Shown piece by piece: positions 24,348 through 36,996 of a stretch of 64,000 nucleotides of DNA (the stretch's first letter is position 1; the number at the start of each line of letters is the position of its first letter). Origin of the DNA: Akebia trifoliata (taxonomy: Eukaryota; Streptophyta; Magnoliopsida; Ranunculales; Lardizabalaceae); the NCBI GenBank assembly GCA_017979445.1, contig CM030719.1:27113317-27177316 (forward strand), read 5' to 3'. Position numbers and translations under genes: made by a program. Below the pieces are notes generated by a model, which was not told the origin of the DNA, ran no database searches, and saw only the letters and a program-made list of their open reading frames with translations.

Positions 24348-24518
24348 GAATAATGATTTTCTGATCCCCCCCCCTCCTCCCTCCTCGTGACATATGCTCC
24401 CATCGCAGAATTATAGATCATTTGCCTCGGGATCTGTAGAATCACAAATCTTTTTCTTGTGTATCCCAAGATAAATGCTCTACGGATTTGTGATGGGGGT
24501 GTCAAATTATCACGACTC
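24348..24518. mobile_element. Core-hairpin MITE (M3, B subtype)
   Basis: A 171-bp fold-back element. The right end is caaattatcacgactc and the left end is gaataatgattttctg. Flanking nonamers ttgcatcta (24339-24347) and ttgtatcta (24519-24527) differ at one position. The core pairs gatcatttgcctcgggatc with the inverted gtatcccaagataaatgctc around a loop containing aatcacaaatctttttc. A C-rich stretch interrupts the left arm. Confidence 0.8.
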
Positions 24519-24790
24519 TTGTATCTATTTACATTGAGACCCATTGTAGACTTTAGAGAGAGATGGCTTGTTGATAAGGTAAATATTAAGAAGGGGGGGG
24601 GGGGAGGGGTTTGGTTCACGACTCTTATTTCTATTTACATTGAGACACTTTAGAGAGAGATTGCTTGTTGATAAGGGGAGGGGCGGGGGGGGGGGGGGGG
24701 GGGGGTTCACGACTCTTATATCTATTTACATTGAGACCCATTGTAGACTTTAGAGAGAGATTGCTTGTTGATAAGGTAAATATTTGGGCC
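24509..24790. repeat. Three tandem copies of a segment separated by long G runs
   Basis: Three units begin near 24509, 24615 and 24706, each with tcacgactctt, tctatttacattgagac, actttagagagagat and gcttgttgataagg. The first junction holds G12-A-G4, and the second holds G4-A-G4-C-G21 (24675-24705). The first unit contains the last bases of MITE M3 and its target duplication, so the amplification came after that insertion. The second unit lacks about 10 bp (cccattgtag) present in the other two. Confidence 0.8.
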
Positions 24791-26212
24791 TTGTTTGGGA
24801 GTGCATTGTGTTTCACGGAAGTGCTTTTGGATGCACTTTGAGTGAAGTGTTTTTGCACAATAGTTCGTTTGGTGAGAGTGCTCATAAGGTGTTTTAAAAA
24901 AAAAAAAAACTTCATTGATAATTATTTCCACAATTTTTGCCTTTTTGGATACTGATTTAATATCTTTCAAACATTTTGGAGCATATTAATCATTAACTTA
25001 AAAATAAAGACGGTGACGTATGAAAATATTTGTAGTTTTAAGTTTTGTGAGATTCTCGCAAATGGTGAAATTAAAAAAAGTAGATTTGAACTATTTCCCA
25101 CTTCTGTTAATTTTCAACTTCTACAAGAATTGGGAACTAAGGTCTTATCAAATTATAATTTCAAAATCCTAAGGCAAAGCGGTCCCCCACAACCGTTCCG
25201 AATGCTAGATTCGAGTCGGTTCTAACACTACCAACATGTCATCTTGTAGTAGGTGAGAAGGTACAAGTTTAGATTTGGAATCATAAAAATCCATGATGTT
25301 TCCATAGATTCCACTTATTTGATAAGGATGGATCAAAGCCCTCTCAAGAAAAAAGAAGAAAGATTGGCAGTGTAGGGTCTCTCCCTCCTGCCCCTCAGAT
25401 ACAATTGATTTGCTTTTACATGCTTGAGTTGTATATCATTCTATGTTCACTTTTCTTCATTGCCTCAAATGATTTCAAAGACCCACTCTTTGGAACAAGC
25501 CAAGGACACATTGTTCTGGATTTCATACAAAAAGCACACCACCTACCCAACTTTGAGGCTTATTGGTGCATAATTATGTTGATTAGATAACCTTGATGTA
25601 CAAAACTCATCTTGGAAGTCTAGTTGTTAAACAAGCTCAACAAGCTGACTAGAAAAGCATTTGTTTAAGTAGGTGAAGGTACTCGGATGCCACGTTGTCC
25701 GACATGTAAACTTTTGGTTGGACAATCAAGTGACCTACACAAGTCTTAATCACCTCTAATTGGGACCCATTTGGTTATAATGTTAGTGGAAGCTTCACTA
25801 ATGCATGGGGAGGTAAAAATTTATTTGTTATGACATTGTCATGTTATGTATTATCTCGAGATAAGCATAATACGAGATTGTAATACTATACAATGAGATA
25901 AGTTTGTTAAATAGTAAGTCTCAACCTAATTAACAAATAACATTAGATTTGTTAAAAAATAAAAGAGAATCTAAATCCAAAATGTTGAGTCAATTGGATC
26001 CCTAATTATCAAGGGAAATTATGGTGGGAATTTAATACTAAGCAATCAAATAGGAAAAAACATATTTAGATCTGCTATTAAAAAATTGAAGTAACAATTA
26101 ATCAAACCAAATTTATAAATATAGAAGAGATTCAAGAAGGGAGTGAGGGAACAAGATACAAACACTTGTTACAATTGTTTTGATAGGGCTTTATTATCAC
26201 TATTTTGATTAT
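24791..26212. other. Intergenic sequence with repeat debris
   Basis: The part at 24785-24910 (gtttgggagtgc, agtgcttttgga, agtgtttttgcac) resembles the 'aagtgctttt' class of plant non-autonomous transposons; similar words occur at 45790-46000. The remainder shows nothing I can identify. Confidence 0.35.
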
Positions 26213-26367
26213 GACTAATGATTTTCTGACATACGCCCCCATCACAAAATCGTAGAACATCTGCCTTGGGATACACAAAATCATAAATATTTTTCGTGTG
26301 TATCCCGAGGTAAATGATCTACGGTTCTGTGATGGGGTGTATGCCATAGGCCAGATTATCACAACTC
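26213..26367. mobile_element. Core-hairpin MITE (M4, B subtype)
   Basis: A 155-bp palindrome with cgcccccatcacaaaatcgt on the left and ggttctgtgatggggtgt on the right. The core pairs cttgggatacac with gtgtatcccgagg. Flanking nonamers tttgattat and cttgcttat agree at 7 of 9 positions. The right end is gattatcacaactc, matching the family terminus. Confidence 0.78.
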
Positions 26368-27600
26368 CTTGCTTATTGGTCAACTTTTTTATTTATTCAA
26401 GTCCTATGCTGAATGTTGGCGTGGAATTAAGCAGCACCTTATCGGTTTGGAATCAATGTGAACACAAAAGACACAATCTCAATGGTTCATGGCACATTAC
26501 AAAGTGTGAAAGCCGAAAATTGGATTCGTTAGGATTCCATTTTGAAATGAGGTAGTGCTTATTGGGACAATAGAATTTTTGGATTGTTTCGCCGTCAACA
26601 CAATAAATAAAACTAATGCACTTCTTAATTGTTAGAGACACAATAAAATATGAAACTTAATACTAAGCCAAGGGAACCAAACACAGTCTCCAATATGAAG
26701 CATGTGTATTAGAATAAGTTCATCTATAATTTTCAAATATAAAGAGCTTAATCCAAGAACTTACTTTGCTAGGGAGGTGTGACGGGACACGATCCTCGAG
26801 GAATAACATGGCCGGTGATCTAGGGCACGTGTCAAGCTAGGGTTTGCAAAGAAGTATTTCCCCAATGAGGGCATTTCTCAAGCACAATATCCACATTACC
26901 ATTACAATACACTTGAAAGTTTGGACAACTACCCTAGTTGCCTATACAATAGTCTAGATTGAGCCAAATATACCTTAAAGTTGTTAAACAATTCCTTATA
27001 TCCATGCAATCTCAACTCTTGGGGTGTAAAGTTATAATCAAACACATTGTTCCACAAAAAGTAACAATGAGGGCTTTGAGGAAATCTTCAAAATCTAAGA
27101 AACCCAAATTTTATTTTAAAATATAAGAAACACCCCAAAACCCACATTGAAAAAAAATCTAAAACCCTTTCCCAAGACAAATATTCAAACATCACCAAAT
27201 ACCCTTAATGTATTTTAGGAAAAATAAATAAATAAATAAAAGAAAAAGAAAAGAAGAACTTAAGAAAGAGAGAAAACAAACTATGCAAGATACATTCCCT
27301 TTATCTTTTTTGATTCTTTAACTGCTTTTTCTTCGCTCATAGAAGACCAAAGAAGAGGGTACAGATTGTAGGGTATTGGATGACCGTAACTTTGCTGACC
27401 AGAGGGCAGACGGGCAGCTGCCCGGGCAGTTTTTTTATTTTTATTATGTATAATGGGTGTGTGAGTTTGTGAGAAAAACAGAGCAAACCAGTGCCCCATG
27501 TTGGTTTGGTCTTTAGATTTTGGGGTTAAAAGCCTCCAGACGGACCTCTCCTTCACTTTATTCTCTTCAAATTCTATGATACTTTGCTGTACCTAAGAAC
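26368..27600. other. Intergenic sequence upstream of the 5-phosphatase gene
   Basis: No coding region supported. The last few hundred bases probably contain the promoter of the 5-phosphatase gene, but no clear TATA box was fixed. Confidence 0.35.
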
Positions 27601-27617
27601 GAGGTTTTGAGGAGAGA

Positions 27618-27660
27618 AAACTCTCTCTCTCTCTCACTGTCTCTCTCTTTTTCTTTGTCT
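27618..27660 (+). promoter_or_regulatory. CT-rich tract, probable leader of the 5-phosphatase gene
   Basis: A ctctctctctctctc run followed by more pyrimidine-rich sequence. Such Y-patches are common at plant core promoters and leaders. It is 600 bp upstream of the start codon, so a long leader or leader intron is possible. Confidence 0.4.
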
Positions 27661-28233
27661 GCTACATTGTCTTGTTCTACATTCAGAATCTAAACTTCTC
27701 ACTTCCAAACGTTAGAGTCTTGTCTATCTTTCTTTCTTTCTCTGTTCCTTTCAGGTTTGAATTTCAGAGTTTTCTTCTCTTTAGTTCTCTGGTACAATAT
27801 ATAGAAGAGGAAGAGAAGAAAAAGAAATTTCAAAGAACCCATTTTTGTTAGAGTTTTGAATTGGGTTTCTTTGAATCTTATTTAGTCTGAAAAATCCAAC
27901 GCGGAGAAGTTGACTTTTTTTTTTATTTCCTCTTTAATTAGTTTGTTGTTACTTGTTGATTTTGTCGTAAACTCTGAAAATAGAGGATTAGTAAAAGTAC
28001 CCATTTATTATTTCTATCTCTTTTGAGCTCTGTTTATCAGAATCTGAGGATCAGAGAAATTGAGTTTCTTCTTTTTGATCACCACCTTGTCTTATTTGAG
28101 AAAACCCCGTAATTTGGGAGGAAAAAAATCCCTTCTTTGGGTTCTTTTGTTTGAATTGTTGGGATCTTCCTTCTGTTGTTTTTTCTTCATTGACACCATT
28201 TTTAAGAGAAATCCAGACAAGCTGGAGAGCTGT

Positions 28234-28248
28234 ATGAAGAAATACTGA
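28234..28248 (+). promoter_or_regulatory. Minimal upstream ORF (4 codons) before the 5-phosphatase start
   Basis: The ORF reads ATG AAG AAA TAC TGA. Its stop ends 4 nt before the main ATG at 28253. If the leader includes it, ribosomes must reinitiate or leak past it to reach the main frame. This is inferred from sequence alone. Confidence 0.4.
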
Positions 28249-28252
28249 AACA

Positions 28253-31158
28253 ATGAGAGATGGGAACCCAAAGAAATCCAAGGTTTTGAAAACTAATCTC
28301 ATTTGTTTCTAATTTTTTTTGGTTCTTATTTTTTATTTGTTTTTGAGATCACTGACTCTCTCTGTCTTCTATGCAAGAAGCTTTCATGGTCCAAGAACCT
28401 GGTTAGGAAATTGTTCAATATCAAGAGCAAAACAGAGGACTTTCATGCAGATGATGTTGTTTATGGAAGTGGGTTTCTTTTCTTTTCTTTTTTTGGTTTG
28501 TTTTTCTGAGATTTGGGTTTTCTTCTTTGTTTCTACATTGTCTTTTTATAGAAACAATGGATTTTGGGGGGAAATGGGTTTTCATTATTAATTTGATTCT
28601 TTGCTGTAAGTTCTTCTTCTGCATCACTTGTTTTCTTCTGCAATAATAATTTCTGGATTTGATGGGGGTTTTTTGCAACTTCTTTTCTTCTTTGTCTTAA
28701 TCAAAGTTCAAATTTTTTTATGCTTTTCTATTGAAGATGTTAGATTTGATACATTACCAGTGATCCACCATAGCTTTTACAACTTTATGTATTTTCTTTT
28801 TCAGGTGGTGATGGAGAATCTAGGCACAGCTTCTCAGAGAGGGAGACGTATACAATGAAGAAAAACAAAACAGGTTCACTATCAAGATTACGCCACCATT
28901 GTAGCTTTGGACCCCTCTTTTGATTTTTTTTTTTAATTTTAAAATCTCTTTTTCCCATTTGGGTGCACAGATAGATTGGATAAGAGGAATTCTGATCGAG
29001 TCCGACGAGGAAAGATCGATCTTGACGCTGCTCAAGTCATAGATGTGCAGAATTATAGGTATGTTTTGTATTTCTCCTATTGAGTTTCTTTGATCTTATT
29101 TGATTAATTTCATGGGAGATTAATTTTATGTTTTTTTTTTTCTTCTTTGATGCGAGTGTAGAATCTTTGTGGCTACATGGAATGTAGGTGGAAAATCACC
29201 ACCAAGTTATTTGAGTCTTGAAGATTGGCTCCACACTTCGCCTCCTGCTGATATTTATGTTCTTGGGTATGTGTTCCCCTCCTAATAAATTTTAAATTTC
29301 TTCTTCTTATTCTCTAATTCTGCTAAGCTTTAGTGGCTGACTGAATCCAATATGATCCGTTTCTGTTCCAGGTTTCAGGAAATCGTTCCTTTAAATGCCG
29401 GAAATGTTTTGGGAGCAGAAGACAATGGCCCTGCGAGGAAATGGTTGGCTCTAATTCGAAGGACTCTAAACAGCCTCCCAGGCACAAGTACAAGCGGCAG
29501 TTGTCACACGCCTTCCCCCATTCCCGATCCGGTTGTAGAATTGGATGCAGATTTTGAGGGATCAACGAGGCAAAAGGCTTCATCTTTCTTTCACCGTCGT
29601 TCGTTCCAATCCTTAAGTCGCAGTATGAGAATGGATAATGACATGTCAATTCCACAACCAAGACTTGATCGGCGATTTAGTGTTTGTGATCGGGCTATTT
29701 TTGGTCACAGGCCAAGTGATTATGACCCTAATTTCAGATGGGGTGGTTCGTCCGACGACGAGAATGTGACCACGGATTCACCTAGTAATTTCTTCTCACC
29801 AATGTCTTATGGTGGTTCTGCTCCTGTGGAGGATAGGGAGAGACCTTCGGGGCACTCAAGGTATTGCTTGAAAGCTAGTAAGCAAATGGTCGGAATATTT
29901 CTCACGGTGTGGGTAAGGAGCGATCTCAAGGACGATGTTCGGAACATGAAAGTCTCTTGTGTCGGCCGAGGATTGATGGGATATCTTGGAAACAAGGTAC
30001 ATTGTTTCGATGATTTTATTTTATTTTTTAAAAAATTGTAAAATTTTGGTTTTTTGGGATTTTCTCAAATCTTGAGAACAAATTTTGTACTACTTAACAA
30101 AAGATGCAATATTTTACTTTGGGTTTTTCAGGGTTCAATCTCAATCAGTATGTCTTTGCACCAAACAAGCTTTTGCTTCATATGTAGTCATTTAACTTCG
30201 GGTCAGAAGGAAGGAGATGAGCTAAGAAGAAACTCTGATGTTATGGAGATACTAAGGAAGACGAGGTTTCCACGGGTTAATGAATTGGGCGACGAAAAGT
30301 CTCCCACAACAATACTTGAGCATGAGTAAGACCCTTGTTTGTCTTCTTTTTTTTTTCTTTAAATGGGGATTGGTTAAAATGAGGGAAATTTCTCTATTTG
30401 TGGCTCTGATAATCCAAATTTGTTTCCTCTTGGCCAAGTCGAATTGTATGGCTTGGAGATTTGAATTACCGAATTTCCCTCTCTTATCGTTCTGCAAAGG
30501 CACTAGTAGAGATGCATGACTGGAGGGCGTTGCTGGAAAATGACCAGGTAAGATATCTATGCATCATCAGCTATTTAAGAATATTCGAGATTCCACATGG
30601 ACTCTTATTCCTCTTCTGTTCCTATTATGAAGGCTTGATAATCTGAACGCTTGGCTGTTTTTAGCAGCTCAGGATAGAACAGAAGTTCGGTCGTGTCTTT
30701 GAGGGATGGAACGAAGGGAAGATATATTTTCCTCCAACGTACAAATATTCAAATAATTCAGATCGATACGCTGGAGATGAAATGCACCCTAAAGAAAAGA
30801 GACGGACCCCTGCATGGTAAAACACCACACACACAAAAAATATATAAAAAAATTGATTATTTGGTATTTTGATTCCCAATATAGATTTTAACGATAGCAT
30901 GTGGAACTAATTAGCTATTTGTTTACGTGAAGGTGTGATCGTATATTATGGTACGGAAGAGGCCTCCATCAATTATCTTATGTTCGTGGCGAGTCTAAGT
31001 TCTCAGATCATAGACCAGTTTATAGCATTTTTTTAGCAGAAGTTGAATCTATTAACCGTAGCCGAATTAAAAGAAGCATGAGTTGTTCTAATTCTCGGAT
31101 TGAAGTGGAAGAACTATTGCCTCACTCATATGGATACACCGACCTTAATTTCTTTTAA
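28253..31158 (+). CDS. Type I inositol polyphosphate 5-phosphatase, 10 exons
   Basis: Exons are 28253-28282, 28378-28468, 28805-28873, 28971-29058, 29162-29266, 29372-29996, 30132-30325, 30439-30547, 30668-30816 and 30933-31158. All are GT-AG with consistent phases, giving 561 residues. The family removes the 5-phosphate from inositol phosphates such as Ins(1,4,5)P3 and, in some members, from phosphoinositides, damping Ca2+ and lipid signals. A basic N-terminal region ([16 protein letters not shown]) precedes the catalytic domain, which begins at [12 protein letters not shown]. The set of motifs is complete: [45 protein letters not shown] and [10 protein letters not shown]. There is no WD40 domain, so it is type I; the N-terminus is closest to Arabidopsis IP5P4/IP5P5-type proteins, but I do not assign a specific orthologue. 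It lies outside the chromosome 3 gene order of its neighbours. Confidence 0.93.
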
Positions 31159-33240
31159 AGGGTAAGGGAAAGTCTATATAAAGACCCAAACTTAATCCCT
31201 CTAGTATTCCTATAGCAATCTTATTTATTCTTCATTTCTAAGAGTATTTTCTGTATTGGATTTCAGTTAGGCACTAAGTTGCTCAAGGAGAGAAACGGTG
31301 GCGTTGGGTTTAAGAGAACTTCAGTTTTACAAATCCTGACAAACTTCAATGCATTAAAACCACCAATTCTTGTAATTGTTTCCATAAGGTAAATTTCAAA
31401 AATAAGAAAAAAATTCAAATGAAAATCAGTTAATTGTTTTTCTCTACTAATTGATGTGGTTCTTATGGGCTATAATCAGGAATTCTTGCAATTATCAAAC
31501 CTTTTGGAAGAATTTCGATCTGTATTATGTTCTCTGCCAAACAAGGTGATTACTCTATTCAACTTTATCATAATTTCTAAATTGGGTAGCTCTCGATCTT
31601 GCAATGATGAACCCATAACAAGGTACCCATTTGGGTCTAGTTTGATAATTTAGGAAAAATCAGGTTATTTGAATCCATTTTTTTTCCCACAACATCTGAT
31701 ATCTCAACTAGAATTTGTGCTTGGCATGTTATCTGAAAGTGATGTCTGTAAAATCACATTTTCTCTGTTTTTAAAAGTTGTCCCGAACACATTCCTTACT
31801 TGTCCCTATTCTTATCCTTTTTATGGTCCCCCTCTTGCAGGCAGAGATTGTTTGTGAAGAAAACCTTTGGGCCTCAATGGGTGATGAAGACATTCCATCC
31901 CCCACAAACCTATAAAAAGGTAAGTTCTTTTGTTATTTTTCCATTTTTGTCTTTAATTGCTTCAAACTGTACTTTTGAATTCCCATCTCTTTGATGTATC
32001 TACACCTTTGGTTTAATAATCTCCATGCCTATTACATGATTTCAACAGGTACAGATTTATAAATTTTGACGATAACTAACATCACACCACCAATTTGCGA
32101 TATTTTCATCTCCAATTCGTACTTAAAGCTGCTTACTACGGTCATAATTGATACAAAGACCATCGTCGTGCACTTTAACTGCTAACCCATTACCTTATTT
32201 GATTTCCCACGAAGCGAAACTCCAATTTGTTCGAGCCTCTATAGTCGAAATATCTAAAATTCTTTGTGGGATGGACTCACCGGATTCGAATTCGCCAAGT
32301 GGGTATTTGTGGAATATTTTATTCTTTTTTGGGATCATTGTTTTGTTGTTGTGAAAAAAAAAACAAATTCTTTGAAGAATTATTATTATTTTTGCTTGAA
32401 TTATCATAAAGAGAGGAGTACTGATGTGATGATGAGTACTAATTACCAAAGTGATACAAAAAAGAAAGAAATGGAAGTTATGATTGATGATCTGATGCTC
32501 TATTGCTACTTATAATTTCTCACTGAAAAAGTTAATTTTGATTGATTATATATCACTTCATGGCTATGGGGTTGAATAAAGCAAACACTATACCTCACAG
32601 TTACGGCAGGTATCATTGGGAAGTCAGTTTTAAAGGGTTTAGATCCCATCAACTCAAATTAAAAGAAAAAAAAAAAAGGATAAATTGGGAAATTCAGAAA
32701 AGACAATTGGAGGATTCAGTATGTTTGACTTTTCCTTTTTTGGGGGATTTTGGCTGGTTGGTTTAGTTTCAAACGTCAAATCAATTGCCACTTGTCTAAT
32801 TCTGATTGGGTACTTACATGTATGATGTTTGGTCTTTTTTTGTAAATGAAATAAGTGTCATTATTTCTGATGGGCAATTCATTCATAAAAGTGTAATAAT
32901 TGTTTATTAATTATTACTAACAACTTGCTTGGCACAGAAACGAGTGAGGGGTATTTCCGTCATAAAGTGAGCTTTACAGCTAGTGATGTCTCTCTCACAA
33001 TAATTTCTGTGACCAAAGTACCCTCGTCCTTTAAGACTAAGCTCTAACTCCAAGGGTAAGTCGTATATTTTTATCATCACAGTTCTTGTCTGATCAGTCA
33101 ATCAAGACCGTCCAAACTCGTTGCCCACTCTGTTTTGACTATAGATGGAAAGATCTCACAAATCAATCATTTAAGAAGGTCAATGAATATGAAGGTTATA
33201 GCATAGTCCAATATTACAAATCCACTTAATTAAACCATGG
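31159..33240. other. 3' flank of the 5-phosphatase and intergenic sequence
   Basis: The first few hundred bases are likely 3' untranslated sequence. Beyond that no coding region is supported; several 60-80-codon ORFs have no domain. Confidence 0.35.
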
Positions 33241-33438
33241 AAAAAACTTTGAAGTGGATATTCGTTTCAAAATTTTGAAGGAACCCTCTTCATTGGATTA
33301 CATGTGGCATTTTTAGGAGTTATTCCAAATTTGGTGAAAATGTAGGGGCGTGAAATAAATTCAAGACCCACTTATCTTGTAACAAGGAGGGTTGCTTCAA
33401 AATTTTGAAGATGTTTGCCCACTTCAAAGTTGGACTCG
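33241..33438. mobile_element. Fold-back MITE, family E
   Basis: Arms aactttgaagtgg..ttcaaaattttgaag and the inverted cttcaaaattttgaag..ccacttcaaagtt face each other over 198 bp. Flanks ttaaaccatgg and ttaacccatgg (33230-33240, 33439-33449) differ at one base, giving a Mutator-like duplication of 9-11 bp. A truncated copy of the right arm lies at 1848-1895. Confidence 0.72.
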
Positions 33439-33590
33439 TTAACCCATGGCCCTCGTGATGATGCCCGAAGGCCCTTATTTTCAACTTTTTCCCCCACCAC
33501 CACCACCACCACACAAGAAAAAAAAATCATCAAATTTCTTTTAAGAAAAATGTTGTTCTTGTTTTATTTTTAAGATTAGAATAACGTTAG

Positions 33591-33735
33591 AGTGACTTCA
33601 ATTCACGCATTGTTGACGTGGAGGTGTGTATTGAACCATAGATGCTTTCAACGAGATTCAAGTGAAAAGCATCTATGTTTTTGTGTGCATGTCTACGTCA
33701 ATAAATGTGGATTGAGGTCACTCCAGCACGACTCT
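33591..33735. mobile_element. Core-hairpin MITE (M5)
   Basis: The core ccatagatgctttcaacgag is paired with gtgaaaagcatctatg. The arms carry gagtgacttcaattcacgc and the inverted ccacatttattgac..tgaggtcactcc. The right end is cagcacgactct. Flanking nonamers are taacgttag (33582-33590) and taatgttag (33736-33744), one mismatch. Confidence 0.8.
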
Positions 33736-33749
33736 TAATGTTAGGGGTT

Positions 33750-34440
33750 GTGTGGAGCCTATTTTCGTCATGCCGTGAGATAAGGACACATGTCCTCCCC
33801 AGCTCTTTAGGTCTGACCTTAACCTTAGACACTTCGATTCAGGAAATTGCATAGTCGATTAAGAAGTCAAATCATTCGAAAAATCGAATCGAGCGGAAAG
33901 GAGCATGCCAAAGTAAAGGTCGGTTAACTCGATACAATAAGACACAAATGAGGCATGATCATGTGTCAAATACTTGCATTTAATGTAGAATCCACGAGTA
34001 CGTATCGAAGCAATGTTGATAACGATGTTTCTTTGACTCACCAACCCCCTCAAATAGTAAGATCTGATCAACTCAATAATTAATGCACTGAAACACTTTA
34101 AATCAAATTCAAGTACTACTATCAAGGAGGCATGGTGTAAGACCTGAGAACACAATCAATTATTGTAGCCTGCTCATGACCTACTCGACAAAACACTTAC
34201 ATGAGCCATGCGGTGATACCTATCTTAGGCTTGAAACTATAAAACCCCCACTTAAAGTGGGAGAAGGGAGGGAAGGGGGAGAATTTAAAGGAAGAAAGGC
34301 TTAAATCTGAATTCCCTCTGCAACTCATTAGTCATCATCTTCCTCATTCTTATTCAAACGTACACATGTTTATCTTTCATCTAGATTTATTACTTAATTT
34401 TCGGATGACTTTTGACAGGCAACACACCGGGACCCCAACC
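33750..34440 (+). mobile_element. Possible solo LTR of a Gypsy-like retrotransposon
   Basis: The stretch starts near tgtggagcc. It holds a TATA-like actataaaacccc near 34238 and an A/G-rich block after it, and ends near gacaggcaacacaccgggacc, a layout often seen in plant Gypsy LTRs. No second LTR, primer-binding site or polyprotein was found nearby, so a solo LTR is inferred. Boundaries are approximate. Confidence 0.3.
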
Positions 34441-36241
34441 TTCTCCTTTCAAGTCTTCAAAGACAAGGAATCGACCATGTAAACAAGAATCGAGGTATAC
34501 GATCGAATGAGCAACCATCGAAGAAAAAGAGTCGACTGATCAAGAATTGTCAAACTTGATCAAAGACTTAACTCATCTCGAGGAATGTGATCTAAAAAAC
34601 CCTCAACTTATTGGATTAGGTTTTAGTTCGATGTTAATTATCAAACTAATAGGTGTACTAGGTGGAGTATTTTTAGGGTAAGATAATTATTACTTTTCCC
34701 CTAAAACAAGTCAATGATCATTTCAAATGTAATTTAAATGGAGATGAGACATAAAGACAACAAAAATTGAAGAGCCATCCAATAGAGCTAGCTTCAACTT
34801 ATCATGCTCTTTCAGCAATCTTCCCTTATCTTGGAGACACATCCTTATCATCTAGCCATTATACGTGAGACTGGTAATGGAGCTTTCTCTCTTCCATGAC
34901 CTCAATGACTTTGATCCTTCATAGATCTCCCCACCACAAGTTTTGACACGATGGTGCCCATTCTAACACCATTGTACCGAGGTGGGATGTGTTCATGTGA
35001 AATAGAGATGGTTCTATCCATTGCCTATTATGAAAATGAATGTTATTGGCAGGGTAAGACGACTTCCAACAAAGCATAAGGTAAAAATAAATTTTCACTG
35101 TAGTCAACCTCAAAAATATATCTCCTTCGCTCTCGAAATCTTTGGAATAATGAATTTGGGGAAAAATTAAAAAAATAATAGTTTTTGACCAAATATCATT
35201 GAATTGATTGAAGTTAGGGGCAGATTTATAGTGGGGGCACTTGCCCTACACAAATATTAAAAAAATTTATATTCTCCTCTTAAGAATTTGATATATTTTA
35301 ATTCCCGTCCCGTCCCCTCACTCCCTCAAGTTTTGAGTTTATTAAAAACGTCCTATTTAGTTAATATTAGGCAATTGCCCTCACTGGACCTTTATCGTCA
35401 CCTTTACTAGATTTTAAGTGTAATAAGGGTTATAAAAAAATAAAAAAACTGTATGAAATTGTAATTTCACTCTAAAGAGGGTAAAACCGTAAAAGTGAGA
35501 AACGAGTACTTCCTGAGAGTTAGGAGGGTGTTTCTCAGTTATTAGTATGCGCTGCGTTTCTGTCCGCCTCAGGAGCAAACTTTCCATAAATCTAGTGATT
35601 TGATGGTCCTTGAAGATTTTCAATCGGGAATCTCGAGAAATATTCAAAAGTTGAGATTCTAAGGAGAAGATTTTCCTGAGGTGGATACATTAATTACCCT
35701 TTCTTTACACCTGAAAACATGTCTCCATCTTCCCGCGGTCACTGTTCTACGTGCCTGTGCCGACCCCAACAGCTTCTCCGCTTTTTACTATCGAGAATTT
35801 AACTGTTTTTTTTTTTACTATGATTTGACAATGAGGGTAATCTATTTTTTTAACTCTCCAGGATTTCACCCTTAATAAGAGTCTTGGGCTCACCTCTTGA
35901 CATCTAAAAACATGATCAGACACTTCGGAGATGTAAAGGGCTGTGTGTTGGATTTCTGATTTGATAATTCATTTAAGTAAAACGACTCTTAGTAGGGCAA
36001 AACCTTATTAAATTAGTAAGGAAAGGGTTTAACAATTATTTATTATAAAGAAATAATTTTTTTTTTATAAAATAAGTAAAACCCATTAAATAGTAGAAAA
36101 GAATAAGTAAGGAGGATTTTTTATGGACCTAACCACTTTTTTTTTTTGGAACAACATATTATACTTGCCAAATAAGCTTCAATGCCTAAGTCATACTCAT
36201 TTTTTAGGTAAATCCTCGTTAAAAAAAAAAAAAAAAAAAAA
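34441..36241. other. Intergenic sequence with repeat debris
   Basis: No gene supported. The part at 35215-35405 begins gggggcacttgccc and ends with the loosely inverted ggcaattgccctcac, which may be a decayed DNA transposon. An A run of about 20 lies at 36220-36240. Confidence 0.3.
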
Positions 36242-36422
36242 GGATATAGTTAGAGTAACATTGTGGGGGGGACATTTCCAACGTGGAAGTATGTAGGAGT
36301 CATAGTTTTTTTTCATTGAGATCTCACTCGTTTCTCGACAAAAAACATCTATGGTTACTACACACTTTCACGTCTGAAATATCCCGTATAATGTCTCCCA
36401 CAATGTTACTCCAACACAACTC
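36242..36422. mobile_element. Core-hairpin MITE (M6)
   Basis: The left arm gagtaacattgtggg pairs with cccacaatgttactcc, and the end is aacacaactc. The core contains gtcatag..tttcattgagatctc and later acatctatggtt, a longer and partly rearranged loop. Flanks are A9 and aaaaataaa (8 of 9 match). Confidence 0.72.
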
Positions 36423-36889
36423 AAAAATAAAAAAACAAACAAACAAAATCACTATGAGACTTTTCTTTTAAATTAGTTTACTCTTCATCTATTTTGAAAA
36501 ATTCTTGTCCTTTTCATTGCTAGTGCTATCTTTGCATCGTTCATACATTTTCAATAATAGTGATCGTCACATTTTTGAGAATTACATCATTAGTTATGCA
36601 TATATATGACATTGTCACTTTATTGTTCCATATCACAATATCTTTTTTATTAGCTCTTTCAATGGGATCCTCAAATATCTTCTCGTTTACTAACTCCGAG
36701 TCAAGAATTCATATAGTGAGATTGAACATTTGACCTAAATTGAGAACTTCTTGTCGAATAGATTAGATTAAAGAGCTACTTTGAGTATTGCTTGCAATCC
36801 CATATTGAAATGATGCCACTGACCATTGTCAAATCATCAAAGCCATATCCTAAAGATTTTGAATTGTGGATTGACTAAAGAAAGGTTCC

Positions 36890-36996
36890 ACTGCCACACC
36901 AACTTTTGCTAATGCCACTCCTAAGATGTGTGTTATTTTGTTTTTGGTGATTTACATATGAATTGGGGTAGCATTAGCAAAAGTTGGTGTGGCAGT
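36890..36996. mobile_element. Short fold-back MITE with a perfect 26-bp stem
   Basis: The left arm starts actgccacaccaacttttgc and continues taatgc, and its exact inverted complement lies at about 36971-36996. About 55 bp of loop lie between them. A smaller related palindrome (ggccacaccaact..attggtgtgg) lies near 39782-39834. No ORF. Confidence 0.7.

Noticed and set aside
28060..28248. A 62-codon ORF upstream of the 5-phosphatase
   Set aside because: Its apparent start is not an ATG. Only the last four codons follow a real ATG, and these are reported as a uORF.
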